From Desulfobacterium sp. (GTDB lineage Bacteria > Desulfobacterota > Desulfobacteria > Desulfobacterales > Desulfobacteraceae): a stretch of 54,545 nucleotides of DNA. Where the stretch lies: contig JAEINR010000034.1 of the NCBI GenBank assembly GCA_016342325.1, positions 1 to 54,545 on the forward strand, in the 5' to 3' direction. The translations under genes were made by a program, and so were the position numbers. Positions 1 through 9,800 of the stretch are shown piece by piece (position 1 is the stretch's first letter; the number at the start of each line of letters is the position of its first letter). The notes below the pieces were generated by a model. That model searched no databases, was not told where the DNA came from, and worked only from the letters and a program-made list of their open reading frames with translations.

Positions 1-221
1 GTAATGACAATATCTGCTTCTTTATTGCTTTTAAGCCCACGGTATAGAAAATGAATTCCCCTGTGGTCATCAATTTTCACATCGCTCATCAGATTGTGAC
101 CTTTGGGACAATAGGCTGCGATAACAAATTTTTTATGGTTTTTTTTAATGGATTCATGCCAATCCGGTGTTTTTATGTCGGGAATAATCAGGGTTCCGTC
201 ATTGTGAAATATTTTTGTCAT
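1..221 (-). CDS. Unknown protein, 5' part only (runs off left edge), third gene of the sbt locus
   Basis: An open frame starts at ATG 221 and reads to position 1 without a stop, so about 73 residues are visible. It begins MTKIFHNDGTLIIPDIK and contains AYCPKGHNLM, with a Cys-Pro-x-Gly-His cluster that could bind metal. I do not recognise the family. The start is supported by GAGGAA about 5 bases upstream and by an overlap of 23 bases with the end of the radical SAM gene on the same strand, which suggests translational coupling. Position and spacing make it part of the sbtA-sbtM operon, so a role in processing, binding or export of the modified peptide is possible but only inferred. Codon use looks ordinary for the window. 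Confidence 0.7.
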   Translation of the reverse strand, partial: MTKIFHNDGTLIIPDIKTPDWHESIKKNHKKFVIAAYCPKGHNLMSDVKIDDHRGIHFLYRGLKSNKEADIVI

Positions 222-1875
222 GGCATTCCTCACTCTTTTTTTCTTGATTGTGATTTGGGATCCAATTTGACAATTCATGGGTTGTTTGGTTATGGAAACA
301 GAAGGGGTCCCGGTCCTGGAATGGGTCCAGGCCACAACTGTGGGTGATGGCAAGACACCCCCGGCAGACTGGGACGAGGTTGCAAGTCCGGCAGGCCTCA
401 CTTCCCTTGCGAAAGGCACGGGCAGTATCCGAGTGATAGATCTCTGCAAGGGAGGACTGAAGAATATTCCCCAAGGGAGAGGGGAATTTTCGGCAGGCAT
501 GGACTTCCCCCCCGGGCAGAAGGGAGACAAAATTGAAAGCGGCACCGCATCCGAAGCCGGTACATCCGCCGAACAGGGGGGCACCTTTTTCCCTGCGGAC
601 GATGTTGATCAGGTTGTCCTTGAGGCCCAGGATGGGGTTTTCCCGGGCAGCCATTTCATATTTTCTTAAAAAGGCTTCAAACGCCTTTGGGTCGGGCATT
701 GCTAACCGGGCGCCTTCCCCAACCGTGGCAAGGCGGTTAAAGGTGAAATGGTCGGTACGTCCCTGGAGCAGTTCTCCCAGGGGCAGCACCTGATCCAGGT
801 TGTCCCGGGTGAGGGTGAGCATCACCATGGAATGGATCTTAAGCTGTCGGAGCCGGTCCAGAAAGGCAAGGGACCGGTCAAAATGCCCGGGTCCCCGTAT
901 GTCATCGTTGTGATGGGAAAGGCCCTCAAGGCTGATCTGGAAGAACAGGGGAGGGGAGATCTCCATCAGGCGTTCCATGGCTTCCATGGGGGTGGGATTT
1001 CCGAGCACGGCAAGGCCGAACCCCCGCTCCAGGGCGGCCCGGTAGAGATCCGGGAACCGGGGATGGAGAAAGGGATTGCCCCCGGTAAAGGTCACCTGGC
1101 CCCGTACATGCATGGCCTGGCAAAATTGGTCGAAATCGTCCAGGACCCCAAGCGCCCTGTCATGGGGCATGACCGCCCGGTCGCTGCGGTCATAACAGTG
1201 CTTGCAGTGAAGGTCGCAGGCCTGGGTGATGTGCCATTGGAGGGTGAACACATCGGTTTTCAGGAACGGGGAGACGGTGGGATCAACAGGGTCCGGCAAA
1301 AAATCCCGTCGAATCCGGGAGGGGGGTGCCCAAAGAAGGCCTTTCTCAACGGCCCGGTCCAGGGCCGATCGGATCACCCCCACCGGCACATTCCCCTGGG
1401 CTGCGGCCTCAACAAAGGGGATCTCCTCCAGGACGATTTTCAGGGCCAGCAGGTCTTCGTTTCCGGCCTGGGCCACCAGGATCCCATGATTTTTTGGATG
1501 CTGCCAGACCATGACATGGCCGGGGCAGGGGGTGGGGGTCTCCTTTTGACCGGCACCAGGCGCCAGAAGGGAAACCAGATGGTTCCAGGCCACGGGAACC
1601 AACGACAGGGCGGGGTTCACGCTTATTCTGGAGGGGGCGTTATCGTGGGATTGGGTGTTCCCGATTTCGTGGCGGGCCCACTCCATTCGGGCAAGATCGT
1701 CGATATAACCCGGCAGATTAAGCGATTCCTTTAATTGCGAGAGTATGGTGGGAACGTCTTGGGGGGATAAATTTCCATCCAGGGCCGCCAGTACCCTTCC
1801 CCAGGTCCTTGTACCAAGGGCATGGCGGCTGCTGGAAAAAATTGAAGAATGGTCATCCAGGTGTGGTTCGGTCAC
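199..1875 (-). CDS. sbtM: Radical SAM/SPASM peptide maturase, SbtM-like
   Basis: 558 residues from a GTG start at 1875, with AGGTG about 4 bases upstream; stop codons close off upstream alternatives. The radical SAM cluster motif CDLHCKHCYDRSDR (CxxxCxxC) lies near residue 220, followed by the SAM-binding FTGGNPFLHP stretch. The C-terminal region carries a SPASM-like Cys set (CTGFGC, CRKFPSPLGN, CRTCNLVPVCRGC) for auxiliary iron-sulfur clusters. About 200 residues precede the radical SAM core and may hold a leader-binding region. The CYDRSDR form of the motif and the adjacent Sec-containing precursor match what I know of the selenobiotic (SbtM) maturases, described as making thio(seleno)oxazole-type modifications; that chemistry is family knowledge and is not visible here. 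It lies 87 bases downstream of sbtA on the same strand. Confidence 0.85.
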   Translation of the reverse strand: MTEPHLDDHSSIFSSSRHALGTRTWGRVLAALDGNLSPQDVPTILSQLKESLNLPGYIDDLARMEWARHEIGNTQSHDNAPSRISVNPALSLVPVAWNHLVSLLAPGAGQKETPTPCPGHVMVWQHPKNHGILVAQAGNEDLLALKIVLEEIPFVEAAAQGNVPVGVIRSALDRAVEKGLLWAPPSRIRRDFLPDPVDPTVSPFLKTDVFTLQWHITQACDLHCKHCYDRSDRAVMPHDRALGVLDDFDQFCQAMHVRGQVTFTGGNPFLHPRFPDLYRAALERGFGLAVLGNPTPMEAMERLMEISPPLFFQISLEGLSHHNDDIRGPGHFDRSLAFLDRLRQLKIHSMVMLTLTRDNLDQVLPLGELLQGRTDHFTFNRLATVGEGARLAMPDPKAFEAFLRKYEMAARENPILGLKDNLINIVRREKGAPLFGGCTGFGCGAAFNFVSLLPGGEVHACRKFPSPLGNILQSSLAEIYHSDTARAFRKGSEACRTCNLVPVCRGCLAITHSCGLDPFQDRDPFCFHNQTTHELSNWIPNHNQEKKSEECHDKNISQ

Positions 1876-1962
1876 GCTTCACCTGCAATACGAAAAAAAG
1901 GGATTCATGATAAGGGCCGTCTGTTAATGTATGCATGCATACTGCACGCAGTGTTATCAGTT

Positions 1963-2178
1963 TCAGCCACTCTTACCGGGTTGTTTATGTTCCTGATCGG
2001 TGCCGCCGGCACCGGAGCTTCCGCCACTTCACCCGCTGTGGGAGCTACCTGCTCCCTCCTTATGGCCGCTTCAGGCGCTTTTGCCCGGAGAGCAGCCAGT
2101 GAAGGCTACGGCGGATCCCGTGATCAGACCGGCGACGCAAAAGCCCGCCAGAATCTTTTTCAGGTCGTTTCCGTCCAT
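1963..2178 (-). CDS. sbtA: Selenocysteine-containing RiPP precursor peptide, SbtA-like (two in-frame UGA codons)
   Basis: Reading UGA as Sec gives a 71-residue peptide from ATG 2178, with AAGGAG about 6 bases upstream. The leader reads MDGNDLKKILAGFCVAGLIT, a charged N-terminus then a Gly/Ala-rich helix, like SbtA leaders. The core is Gly/Ser-rich: KSA-U-SG at UGA 2073-2071 (residue 36) and SHSG-U-SGG at UGA 2031-2029 (residue 50). The third UGA (1965-1963) is taken as the stop, because only one sense codon separates it from UGA and UAA. Each internal UGA is followed by a GC-rich hairpin beginning about 14 bases later, as expected for bacterial SECIS elements. Ordinary ORF calling cuts the gene at codon 36. 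The neighbour is the SbtM-like maturase. Sec insertion itself is inferred; the genome would need selA, selB, selC and selD. Confidence 0.82.
1998..2014 (-). promoter_or_regulatory. bSECIS-like hairpin for the second UGA of sbtA
   Basis: On the minus strand CGGTGCC-GGC-GGCACCG forms a 7-bp stem with a GGC loop. It begins 15 bases after the UGA at 2031-2029, the same spacing as the first hairpin although the stem sequence differs, which argues that the structure is selected. Confidence 0.62.
2040..2056 (-). promoter_or_regulatory. bSECIS-like hairpin for the first UGA of sbtA
   Basis: On the minus strand GGGAGC-AGGTA-GCTCCC forms a perfect 6-bp stem with a 5-base loop rich in G/U. It begins 15 bases after the UGA at 2073-2071, the distance expected of bacterial SECIS elements read by SelB. 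Confidence 0.65.
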
Positions 2179-2311
2179 GCTTGTCTCCTTGTTATAGCTA
2201 AGGTACACATTCCCCTGGGGTGGGAATTCAAAAATCAGAGGATTCATGTCGATGGGGTGGATGATTGCGTCCGTGGACTCGCTTTGGGAAGAGTGTCAGT
2301 CTGATAAAATC

Positions 2312-2340
2312 AGGCTACCAGAGCTCCCGTGGTCTGTCAA
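2312..2340 (-). promoter_or_regulatory. Possible promoter for sbtA-sbtM
   Basis: Minus-strand TTGACA (2340-2335), 17-base spacer, then TAGCCT (2317-2312), a weak -10. A small CTGAT-TTT-ATCAG dyad overlaps the -10 and could be an operator. The start of transcription would lie about 125 bases upstream of the sbtA ATG. Confidence 0.3.
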
Positions 2341-2365
2341 TGGGCCGATCTTTTTTCAGCAGCGT

Positions 2366-2444
2366 AACCTGGACAAGCCAGAACTAAAAAAGGTTTCTGA
2401 TTTTCTTGCCAAAACAACACGAAAATCAGAGCTAAGAAATTAAC
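2366..2444 (-). terminator. Rho-independent terminator inside a dispersed repeat (copy A)
   Basis: Directly after the stop of the small gene at 2440-2694, the minus strand forms TCTGATTTTC...GAAAATCAGA followed by a T-rich run (CCTTTTTTAG). The whole 79-base segment aligns without gaps to 45169-45246, and two stem base pairs differ in a compensatory way (T-A to A-T and T-A to G-C). A short plus-strand ORF also ends here (tail KSELRN); the corresponding frame of copy B also stays open (tail QSELRS), so a coding remnant cannot be fully excluded. Confidence 0.7.
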
Positions 2445-2694
2445 CAGAATAAGTCGTAATGGATTGAACCCGTCGTCTGTCTATCTTTTCCCGTCTGTCA
2501 TTGTACTGGGAGAGGGTCACAATAACGCCGTCCCTGACCTCTTCCCGGCGTTCTTTCTTTCTCTTGCGCAGTCTTCTTTTGGCTTTTAAATTCAGCTTTC
2601 GTCTTTTTAAATTGATTGCCAGTTCACCACTTATTGGAATCGTTGGTTCCACCGATTTTTTTAGAACGGGAAGTATGATTGGTCTACTTGGCAT
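2440..2694 (-). CDS. Small, highly basic protein of unknown function (84 aa)
   Basis: ATG 2694 is preceded by a near-perfect Shine-Dalgarno, ACAGGAGGT, about 7 bases upstream, the best evidence that this small frame is translated. The middle is dense in Lys/Arg (LKRRKLNLKAKRRLRKRKKERR), then comes QYNDRREKIDRRR, a run resembling the arginine-rich linkers next to PilZ-type domains, but no such domain follows. There is no signal peptide or membrane segment. It could bind nucleic acid. It lies between the sbt locus and the siderophore operon, on the minus strand, with its own terminator. I do not recognise the family. Confidence 0.55.
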   Translation of the reverse strand: MPSRPIILPVLKKSVEPTIPISGELAINLKRRKLNLKAKRRLRKRKKERREEVRDGVIVTLSQYNDRREKIDRRRVQSITTYSG

Positions 2695-2906
2695 AATTTT
2701 ACCTCCTGTAACTTAAATTGTCGATAAACCATGCTATGTATAATTGTACGTTCTATATCGCTGTTCGTCAACCCCCTCTGCCCAACGGCGGGTCGCTTAA
2801 AGGGCAGGTTCCCGGAGGCATCAACCATGGTTCTTGTGATGTTTATCTGGGAGTTATGATAAAAGTTTGGCATTCCAAATAAAAAACGGTATGTGTTGTT
2901 TTGTGC

Positions 2907-2935
2907 TTGACATCTTATTATTTTAGCGTTAAACC
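2907..2935 (+). promoter_or_regulatory. Likely promoter of the siderophore operon
   Basis: Perfect -35 TTGACA (2907-2912), 17-base spacer, -10 TAAACC (2930-2935, weak). Transcription would begin near 2942, exactly where a strong hairpin begins. I found no clear Fur box around it. Confidence 0.45.
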
Positions 2936-2941
2936 AGATAA

Positions 2942-3092
2942 CCATCGGCTCTGGGAGAGTCGGTGGCCCATGCAGGTGTTCAACTGTGTTTAAACATAAT
3001 ACGGTTTTGTTTGTCCCAGTGCGATGGAACCGTTCACGTATTACCCCGCTCCAGAACCTTGGGATTTGCTTGTTCCCAGGTCATGACGGGGT
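2942..3092 (+). promoter_or_regulatory. Structured 5' leader upstream of the NusG paralogue
   Basis: Three separate stems can be drawn. 2942-2966: CCATCGGCTCT-GGG-AGAGTCGGTGG, 11 pairs with two G-U. 3001-3033: ACGGTT...AACCGT. 3043-3092: ACCCCG...CGGGGT enclosing ACCTTGGGA...TTCCCAGGT (one mismatch). The first stem would sit at the 5' end of the transcript. LoaP- and RfaH-type factors recognise a leader hairpin or paused ops-like element, so this leader is a candidate recruitment or attenuation site. A GTG-started 70-codon frame (2963-3175) also crosses it and overlaps the next ATG by ATGA. Confidence 0.45.
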
Positions 3093-3171
3093 TGTCCATA
3101 CCCTGTCCGGTTGATTTTGCCGTCAGCCATTTTTTACTCAACTCCTTTGTTCCGTCCATTGGCATTTTTCC

Positions 3172-3717
3172 ATGAATTCTATTCCTCAAATTGATTGCAG
3201 TAACTGGTTTGTTTTATCTACAGTGCCCGGTTCGGAGAACAGACTTAAAAAGTCAATCCATCTCTTTGCAGGCGACCAGGTTTCGCTTTACCTGCCGTGC
3301 AGGGAGCTTTGCCATCGGGTCAATGGCCATTTCACCGTCGTAACCAAACCGATTTTCCCCGGATATCTTTTTTTATACAAGGAGCTTGAATCGCTCTTGA
3401 TCAAGAGCCGGCATTCCCCCCTGGAAAGCCGACTCCATCCCATTCGTAATAATAACTCTTTTGCCATGGTGGAGAAAAATGAAATGGCCATTTTACTGGA
3501 GCTTGCAGGAGTAAAGGGGGTGGTCAAAACATCCCAGGCCACGGTGGCTGAAGATAACACCGTGGTCATCATCGCCGGTCCCTTGAAAGATTTTACAGGC
3601 CGGATTCTTTATATCAATCGAAGAAAACGGAAGGCAAGGATCATGGTTGAAATGCTTAACAGGCAGGTTCCCGTTACCCTGGGCCTCGATATATTGCAAC
3701 CCGACAGGAGATCTTAA
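3172..3717 (+). CDS. NusG-family processive antiterminator, LoaP/RfaH/TaA-like
   Basis: 181 residues. The N-terminal NGN-type domain opens WFVLSTVPGSENRLKK and contains KPIFPGYLFLYKE, the usual NusG-family GYLF element. The C-terminal KOW-type region (about residues 125-175) reads VVIIAGPLKDFTGRILYINRRKRKARIMV, with the Gly-Pro-Leu and Gly-Arg turn of specialised paralogues. Such paralogues (LoaP in Bacillus, TaA in Myxococcus, RfaH in enterics) help RNA polymerase through very long operons, often at the head of polyketide or NRPS clusters. Here it is the first gene of a 39-kb block, 97 bases before the first megasynthase. No good Shine-Dalgarno precedes ATG 3172, so expression may be weak or coupled to an upstream frame. 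It acts on RNA polymerase in the cytoplasm. Confidence 0.85.
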   Translation: MNSIPQIDCSNWFVLSTVPGSENRLKKSIHLFAGDQVSLYLPCRELCHRVNGHFTVVTKPIFPGYLFLYKELESLLIKSRHSPLESRLHPIRNNNSFAMVEKNEMAILLELAGVKGVVKTSQATVAEDNTVVIIAGPLKDFTGRILYINRRKRKARIMVEMLNRQVPVTLGLDILQPDRRS

Positions 3718-3814
3718 TTCCCTAAAACAGGAGGGGGCAGGATCACTGGGGAGCCTAAAGAATTAGCAGGTATGAATTCACAAAACAATCCAATCAAAAT
3801 TACAGGAGTTTATG

Positions 3815-6800
3815 ATGTTAATCCCAGAAAATAATTTGGGCACCCTGGTCCTGACCTCTGAAGAGGAATACCTGGAAATACGAATGGCTGTCAGGGAAAA
3901 AATGACGATACCTGGCGACTTTGATGATGATGATAATCTGATCGAATTGGGCCTGGACTCTCTTAAAATTATGAGATTGGTAAACAGGTGGCGAAAAGCA
4001 GGTTCATCCGTGACATTTGTAGAATTGATTGAAAAGCCGCGATTGCGGGACTGGGTGGCTTTACTGGTGGCGAAAAAAACAGCCGCATTACCGGAAGGTG
4101 GGTCCTCCGAAACTGTCAAAATAAATGACCGCGCCCCCTTTCCGCTTACGGATGTTCAGTATGCATACTGGGTTGGAAGAGATGATGACCAGCCGTTCGG
4201 CGGAATCGGCTGTCATGCTTATCTTGAATTGGATGGAAAAAATGTTGATCCGGACCGGTTACAATTGGCCTGGAAAAAGATTCTTGACCGCCATCCCATG
4301 CTTAATGCCAGGTTTTTATCCGATGGCACGCAAAAGATTCAGGCCGGGAGGACTAACTGCACTGTGGTTGTCCATGACCTGATATCCAAAGCGGGCGGTC
4401 GTTTGAAAGTTGATCTGGAAGAGATCCGCAACAGGATGTCACATCGACGTCTGGCCGTTGAAAAAGGAGAGGTGGTCGGACTTGAACTCACTCTCCTGCC
4501 CCAAGGGATCACACGACTTCATTTTGACATCGATTTACTTGTGGCTGACGTCCAGAGCCTTCACATTGTTTTACGGGATCTTGCCTCAGAATATGCCGGG
4601 ATTTCTCTTCCTGCGCCGCCGGATTGGAATTTTGCAAAATACCTGCACCATGAATCGACCCAGAGGGAGTTGGAGAAAAAACGGGCCGGGGAATATTGGC
4701 ACGGACGCCTTGAGGCACTCCCCAAAGCGCCTGGATTGCCATTGATAATGAAACCGGATTCCATAAGAACACCGGTTTTTAAAAGGCGGCAATACGTTTT
4801 GGACAACACTGATTGGCAATGCCTGAAAAAACAGGCAGCCCTTCATCAGGTGACACCTGCCATGGTTTTACTGGCCGTGTATGCCCACGTTCTTGACAGG
4901 TGGAGTTCCCATTCCCGGTTCCTTATCAATATTCCATTGTTTGACCGACCGACAGGCGATGGAGGGGTTGAAGATGTCGTTGCTGATTTTACAAATCTTT
5001 TGCTCCTTGCTGTGGATTGCCGTCCCCGGCAATCTTTTTCAGAAAGAGTTAAAAGCATACAGGCACAATTTTACCGGGATAGCGCCCATTCAGCCTATTC
5101 AGGCGTTCAGGTCCAGCGTGATATGGCCCGGCTACACCAGGGAGAGCGCATGTTTGCCCCTGTTGTTTTTGCATGCAACCTGGGAACGCCGCTCATAAGC
5201 CGGGAATGCTCGAAAACACTGGGTAAGCTGTCATATATGATTTCCCAGACCCCCCAGGTATGGCTGGATTTTCAGACATATGAAACGGATGAAGGTCTTT
5301 TACTGGCCTGGGATTCGGTTGAAGGTCTGTTTCCCGACGGTATGATAAATGACATGTTCAGCGCTTATTTCAGCATGATCCGGAATCTTGCCCAAAACGC
5401 ATCCGCCTGGGAGCAGATCGGATTCAACCTGATGCCCGAATATCAGTCACGCTTAAGGGAGAAGGCCAATGATACACGGGCGCCCATTTCCGAAGACTTG
5501 CTCCATACCCTGTTTTTTCATCAGGCAGATCGGAATCCTGAAAAAGAGGCCCTGGTAACAACCGGCAAGAGAATGACTTACAAAGAACTGGCGCTCCGGG
5601 CGGAACAACTCGGGCAATTGCTTCAAACACAGGGCATTGTGCCCAATGATCTGGTGGCCGTGGTCATGGAAAAAGGATGGGAGCAGGTTGTCGCGGTCAT
5701 GGGTATCCTTTGGGCCGGTGCTGCCTATCTGCCGGTGGATGCTGCAATGCCTAAGGCTCGATTACGGAAAATTCTGGAAAACGGCAATGTACGGATTGCA
5801 CTGACCCAATCATGGCAACAGGAAAAGGTCGACTGGCCAAAGGGTGTCAAATGGTTTGCCGTTGACAAAACCGGTGTCCCGCCGGGGAGAATCCCGTTTA
5901 AGCCCGTACAGCAGATCGAAGACCTGGCCTACGTTATTTATACCTCCGGATCCACGGGGGAACCCAAAGGGGTGATGATTGACCATGGGGGCGCGGTCAA
6001 CACCATTCTCGACATTAACCGGCGGTTTGGCGTCGGGCCTGAAGAGCGTGTGATCGGACTTTCAGACCTGGGTTTTGATCTCTCTGTCTATGACATATTT
6101 GGTACCCTTGGGGCTGGCGGTACGCTGGTTCTTCCCGACTCGACATCTGTGAAAGATCCTGCCCATTGGCTGGGATGGATGGAAAACGAAGGCATTACCC
6201 TGTGGAATTCCGTGCCCCAATTGATGCAAATGTTGATCGAGTCTGTTTCCGGAGAAACAAACGTCCTGCCTGCCAATCTTCGCCTGGTCATGCTCAGCGG
6301 GGACTGGATTCCCGTTGATCTGCCCGGTAAAATCACAACTTGTTTTCCAAATGCCCGGGTCATAGGCCTTGGCGGTGCCACCGAAGCTTCCATCTGGTCC
6401 ATCCTTTACCCCATAGATTCCCTGGACCCCCATGCCAAAAGCATTCCATATGGCCGATCCATGGATAACCAGCAGTTTTATGTGCTGAACCAGCATATGG
6501 AATCCTGCCCGGATTGGGTGACTGGAGATCTTTACATCGGCGGAATAGGCCTGGCCAAAGGGTACCGCCACGATGAAGAGAAAACACGGACAAGCTTTGT
6601 CAATCATCCGGTGTCCGGGATTTCCCTATACAAGACCGGGGACCTGGGAAGGTCTCTGCCCGATGGGACCATTGAGTTTCAGGGGAGGGAAGACCACCAG
6701 GTTAAAATACGGGGCTACCGGATTGAATTGGGAGAGGTGGAATCCGCCATAAAGCAGCATCCGAATATCAGTGATGCTGTAGTGGCAACAATCGATAATG

Positions 6801-9800
6801 GCCAGAAGGAAACGTCCCTTATGGGTTATCTTGTGGGTCGGCAAAACCGGTACAGGGGGGCCGGAGATGAAGACCCGGCATCATCCGGAAAACCGGAATT
6901 CTTTTGGGCGGATTTAAAACAGGCGGCTGAAAAGGCAAGGCTCCTTTTACCCGGTCCGGACAGGGACGGTCTGTTCCATCCGTTCTGGCGTAAACTGGAC
7001 AGGGTGTATGAAAAATCCCTTTATGTCGCATTTGAGCATTTGGGTATCTTCAACCGGGCGAATCAAAGTTGCTCGTTGGATGAAATTATGCAGACCTTTG
7101 GTATCCAGCCCCGCTATAAACGATGGATGAACCGCGCACTGCAGTTTCTTACCCGGAAAGGGATCCTGAAGAAAAATGGGCAGTTTTTCAGTAATCCCGC
7201 TCCCTTGAACTGGCAGGCGGGGGTGTCCGTGAACCGCGGGCAGGACATTACCCGGTCCTCTTTATGTTCGGACATTAAACACATTGACGGGTTTACGGAT
7301 GGGGTGGTGAATGTTATCTGGTTTGCCTCCCGGAATCTGGCCGACATTCTTGTCGGAAAAATCCATTCCGCAGAAATCTATGTGGGAGACGACGTAAAGG
7401 CCGTGTATAAAAGCCTGTTTGATCCCTGCAATGTCCTTTTAAGTGAAATCATGGCGTTTATCAGTTCCTCGGGCGGTCCCCTGGAAATCCTTGAGGTCGG
7501 GGCCGGTCTGGGGACTGCCACAGGCCATATCCTGCCCCGGTTGTCCGGAAAGGACACCCAGTATCGGTTCACCGATATTTCAAAGTACTTTCTCCGGAAG
7601 GCCGAGGAAAGATTCACGGATTATTCCTATCTGAAATATGATTTGCTGGATCTTGATCAGGATCCACGACAGCAGGGATATGAATCCCGAAGCTTTGATG
7701 TTGTGATTGCTTCCAGTATGCTGCACGATGTCAAGTCGGTCAAACAGAGTTTGAGATATCTTAAAAGCCTTCTTAAAACCGGGGGGATACTCCTGCTGCT
7801 TGAGGAGACCCGGTTCCATCCGTCCTTTGATCTGCATATGGGATTGCAGCAGGGATTTGATCAGTTTGAAGATCTGGAAATCAGAAAAACCCATCCTTTA
7901 TTATCAGGGGATCAATGGCTTTCTTTTTTAAATGCCGCCGGTTTCGAAGGGGGGATGGTTCTGAACAGAAAGGGATCCCGAACTGATATTATGGGGTTTG
8001 ATGTTATCATGGCAACAGCGGATGGTCAGTCTGCAGTTCCTGATTTTGGTGAATTGAAGAATTTTCTGACCGATTTGCTCCCGGCTTATATGATTCCCGG
8101 TTTTTTTATGGAAATTGACGCCGTTCCCATTTCAGCCAATGGCAAGGTTGACCGGAAAAAATTGCCGGTTCCCCATGTCTGGGAGAGTGAAAACTCTAAA
8201 TTTCCTTCGGACCTGCCGGGTACCTATCAGGAGTCCGTCATTGCAGAAATATGGCGAGCGGTTCTCGGGATGGATCAAATCGGGGTGACCGATGATTTTT
8301 TTGCAATCGGCGGAGACTCTCTTATCGCCACCCGAATTGTCTCCCGTATTTCCAGGAGTTTTGAGATTCCCTTTACCCTTCCCATGCTCTTTGAAAATTC
8401 TACAATTGCAGCACTCAGCCAAAAAATCGATCTATTGAGGAATCATGAAGAGAACCAGGGCGGCAGCCCATTGCCCGGGATTGCTTTTCATCCCCGGGAC
8501 CGGTGCCAGCCCTTTCCCATGACCAGCGTCCAGGAGGCCTATTGGATTGGCAGAAATACTGTTTTCGAGTTGGGTAATACCTCGGCTCAAATCTATTGCG
8601 AGATCGAAATTGCTTCGGTGGGCGTGGCGGTTTTAGAGGCTGCATGGCAGAAGCTCATTGAGCGTCATGGGATGTTACGGGCCGTGTTTCTTCCCGATGG
8701 TCAACAAAAAGTGCTGGAACAGGTGCCTCCCTATAAATTTCAAGTTGCAGTTCCGGAAGGGGTGGGCAGGGACGCATTTGAAGGAAAACTGGAGGATGTT
8801 CGCGCGGAAATGTCCAGTCAGGTCATTTCCGCAGATACCTGGCCCCTTTTTGATATTCGCGTTTCCATTCTGTCTGAAAATCTTGTCCGGCTGCACATTT
8901 GCATGGATGCCCTGATCGTGGATGCCTGGAGTTTTTTTTCAATTTTCAATGAATGGCATCAATTAATAGAAAACCCTGGATTGGCGCTTCCCCCCATGGA
9001 TGTGACCTTCAGGGATTATGTGCTTGCAGAAAAACAGTTTGAGGGCTCCGGGCTTTTTGTCAGGGATAAAGCGTACTGGTTCGATCGCATCCCGTTGTTG
9101 CCGCCCGCCCCCGAGCTGCCGCTGGCCGTTCCCCTGTCTTCCATTTCCCGGCCGATATTCAACCGCCGGACCATGACCCTGGATAAAATAAAATGGGAAA
9201 AGATTAAATCCATTGCCATGGAACAGGGGCTAACCCCTTCCTGCGTTCTTCTGGCCGCCTATGCCGCCGTATTACAGAATTGGAGCCGGAACAAGAAATT
9301 TACCATCAATCTGACCTTATTCAACCGGCTGCCCTTGCACCCCCAGGTCAACGATGTATTGGGGGACTTTACGTCACTGACATTATTGTCCGTGGATGGT
9401 GTCACACCTGAATCCTTTGCAGAATTATCAAAACAGATCCAGCGTCAATTGTGGCAGGATATTGAGCACCGTCATTTTAGCGGCGTTCATGTCCTCAGGG
9501 AGATCGCAAAAAACGAGAACCGAATCGGAAAAGCCCTGATGCCCATTGTTTTTACCAGCGCCTTGAGCCTTGGTGCATTGGGCAGGGATGCGACATCGGT
9601 GTTGAATCGAATGGGAACTTTTGTATACGGCCTGGCCCAGACACCCCAGGTGGCCCTGGATCATCAGGTGATGGAACAGCAGGGGAGCCTGGTCTGCAAC
9701 TGGGATGCCGTTGACCCATTGTTTCCGCCGGGTATGGTGGATGACATGTTTGCAGCCTATGGGCGCTTGATCGAGCAATTGGCTGAAGACACCTCTTTTT

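Noticed and set aside
748-1734. 328-codon plus-strand frame
   Set aside because: It is antisense to the radical SAM maturase, which has full motifs.
1957-1965. Third UGA of sbtA as another Sec codon
   Set aside because: The following hairpin has only a two-base loop and stops occur two and three codons later, so it is treated as the stop.
2661-2945. 94-codon minus-strand frame
   Set aside because: It overlaps the better supported small gene and the promoter region, and its start has no ribosome site.
2880-3171. Fur box controlling the siderophore operon
   Set aside because: No convincing match to the GATAATGAT dyad was seen here or in the other operon gaps; regulation by another factor is possible.
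2963-3175. 70-codon leader frame overlapping the NusG paralogue start
   Set aside because: The GTG start has no ribosome site and the region is strongly structured; noted only as a possible coupling frame.
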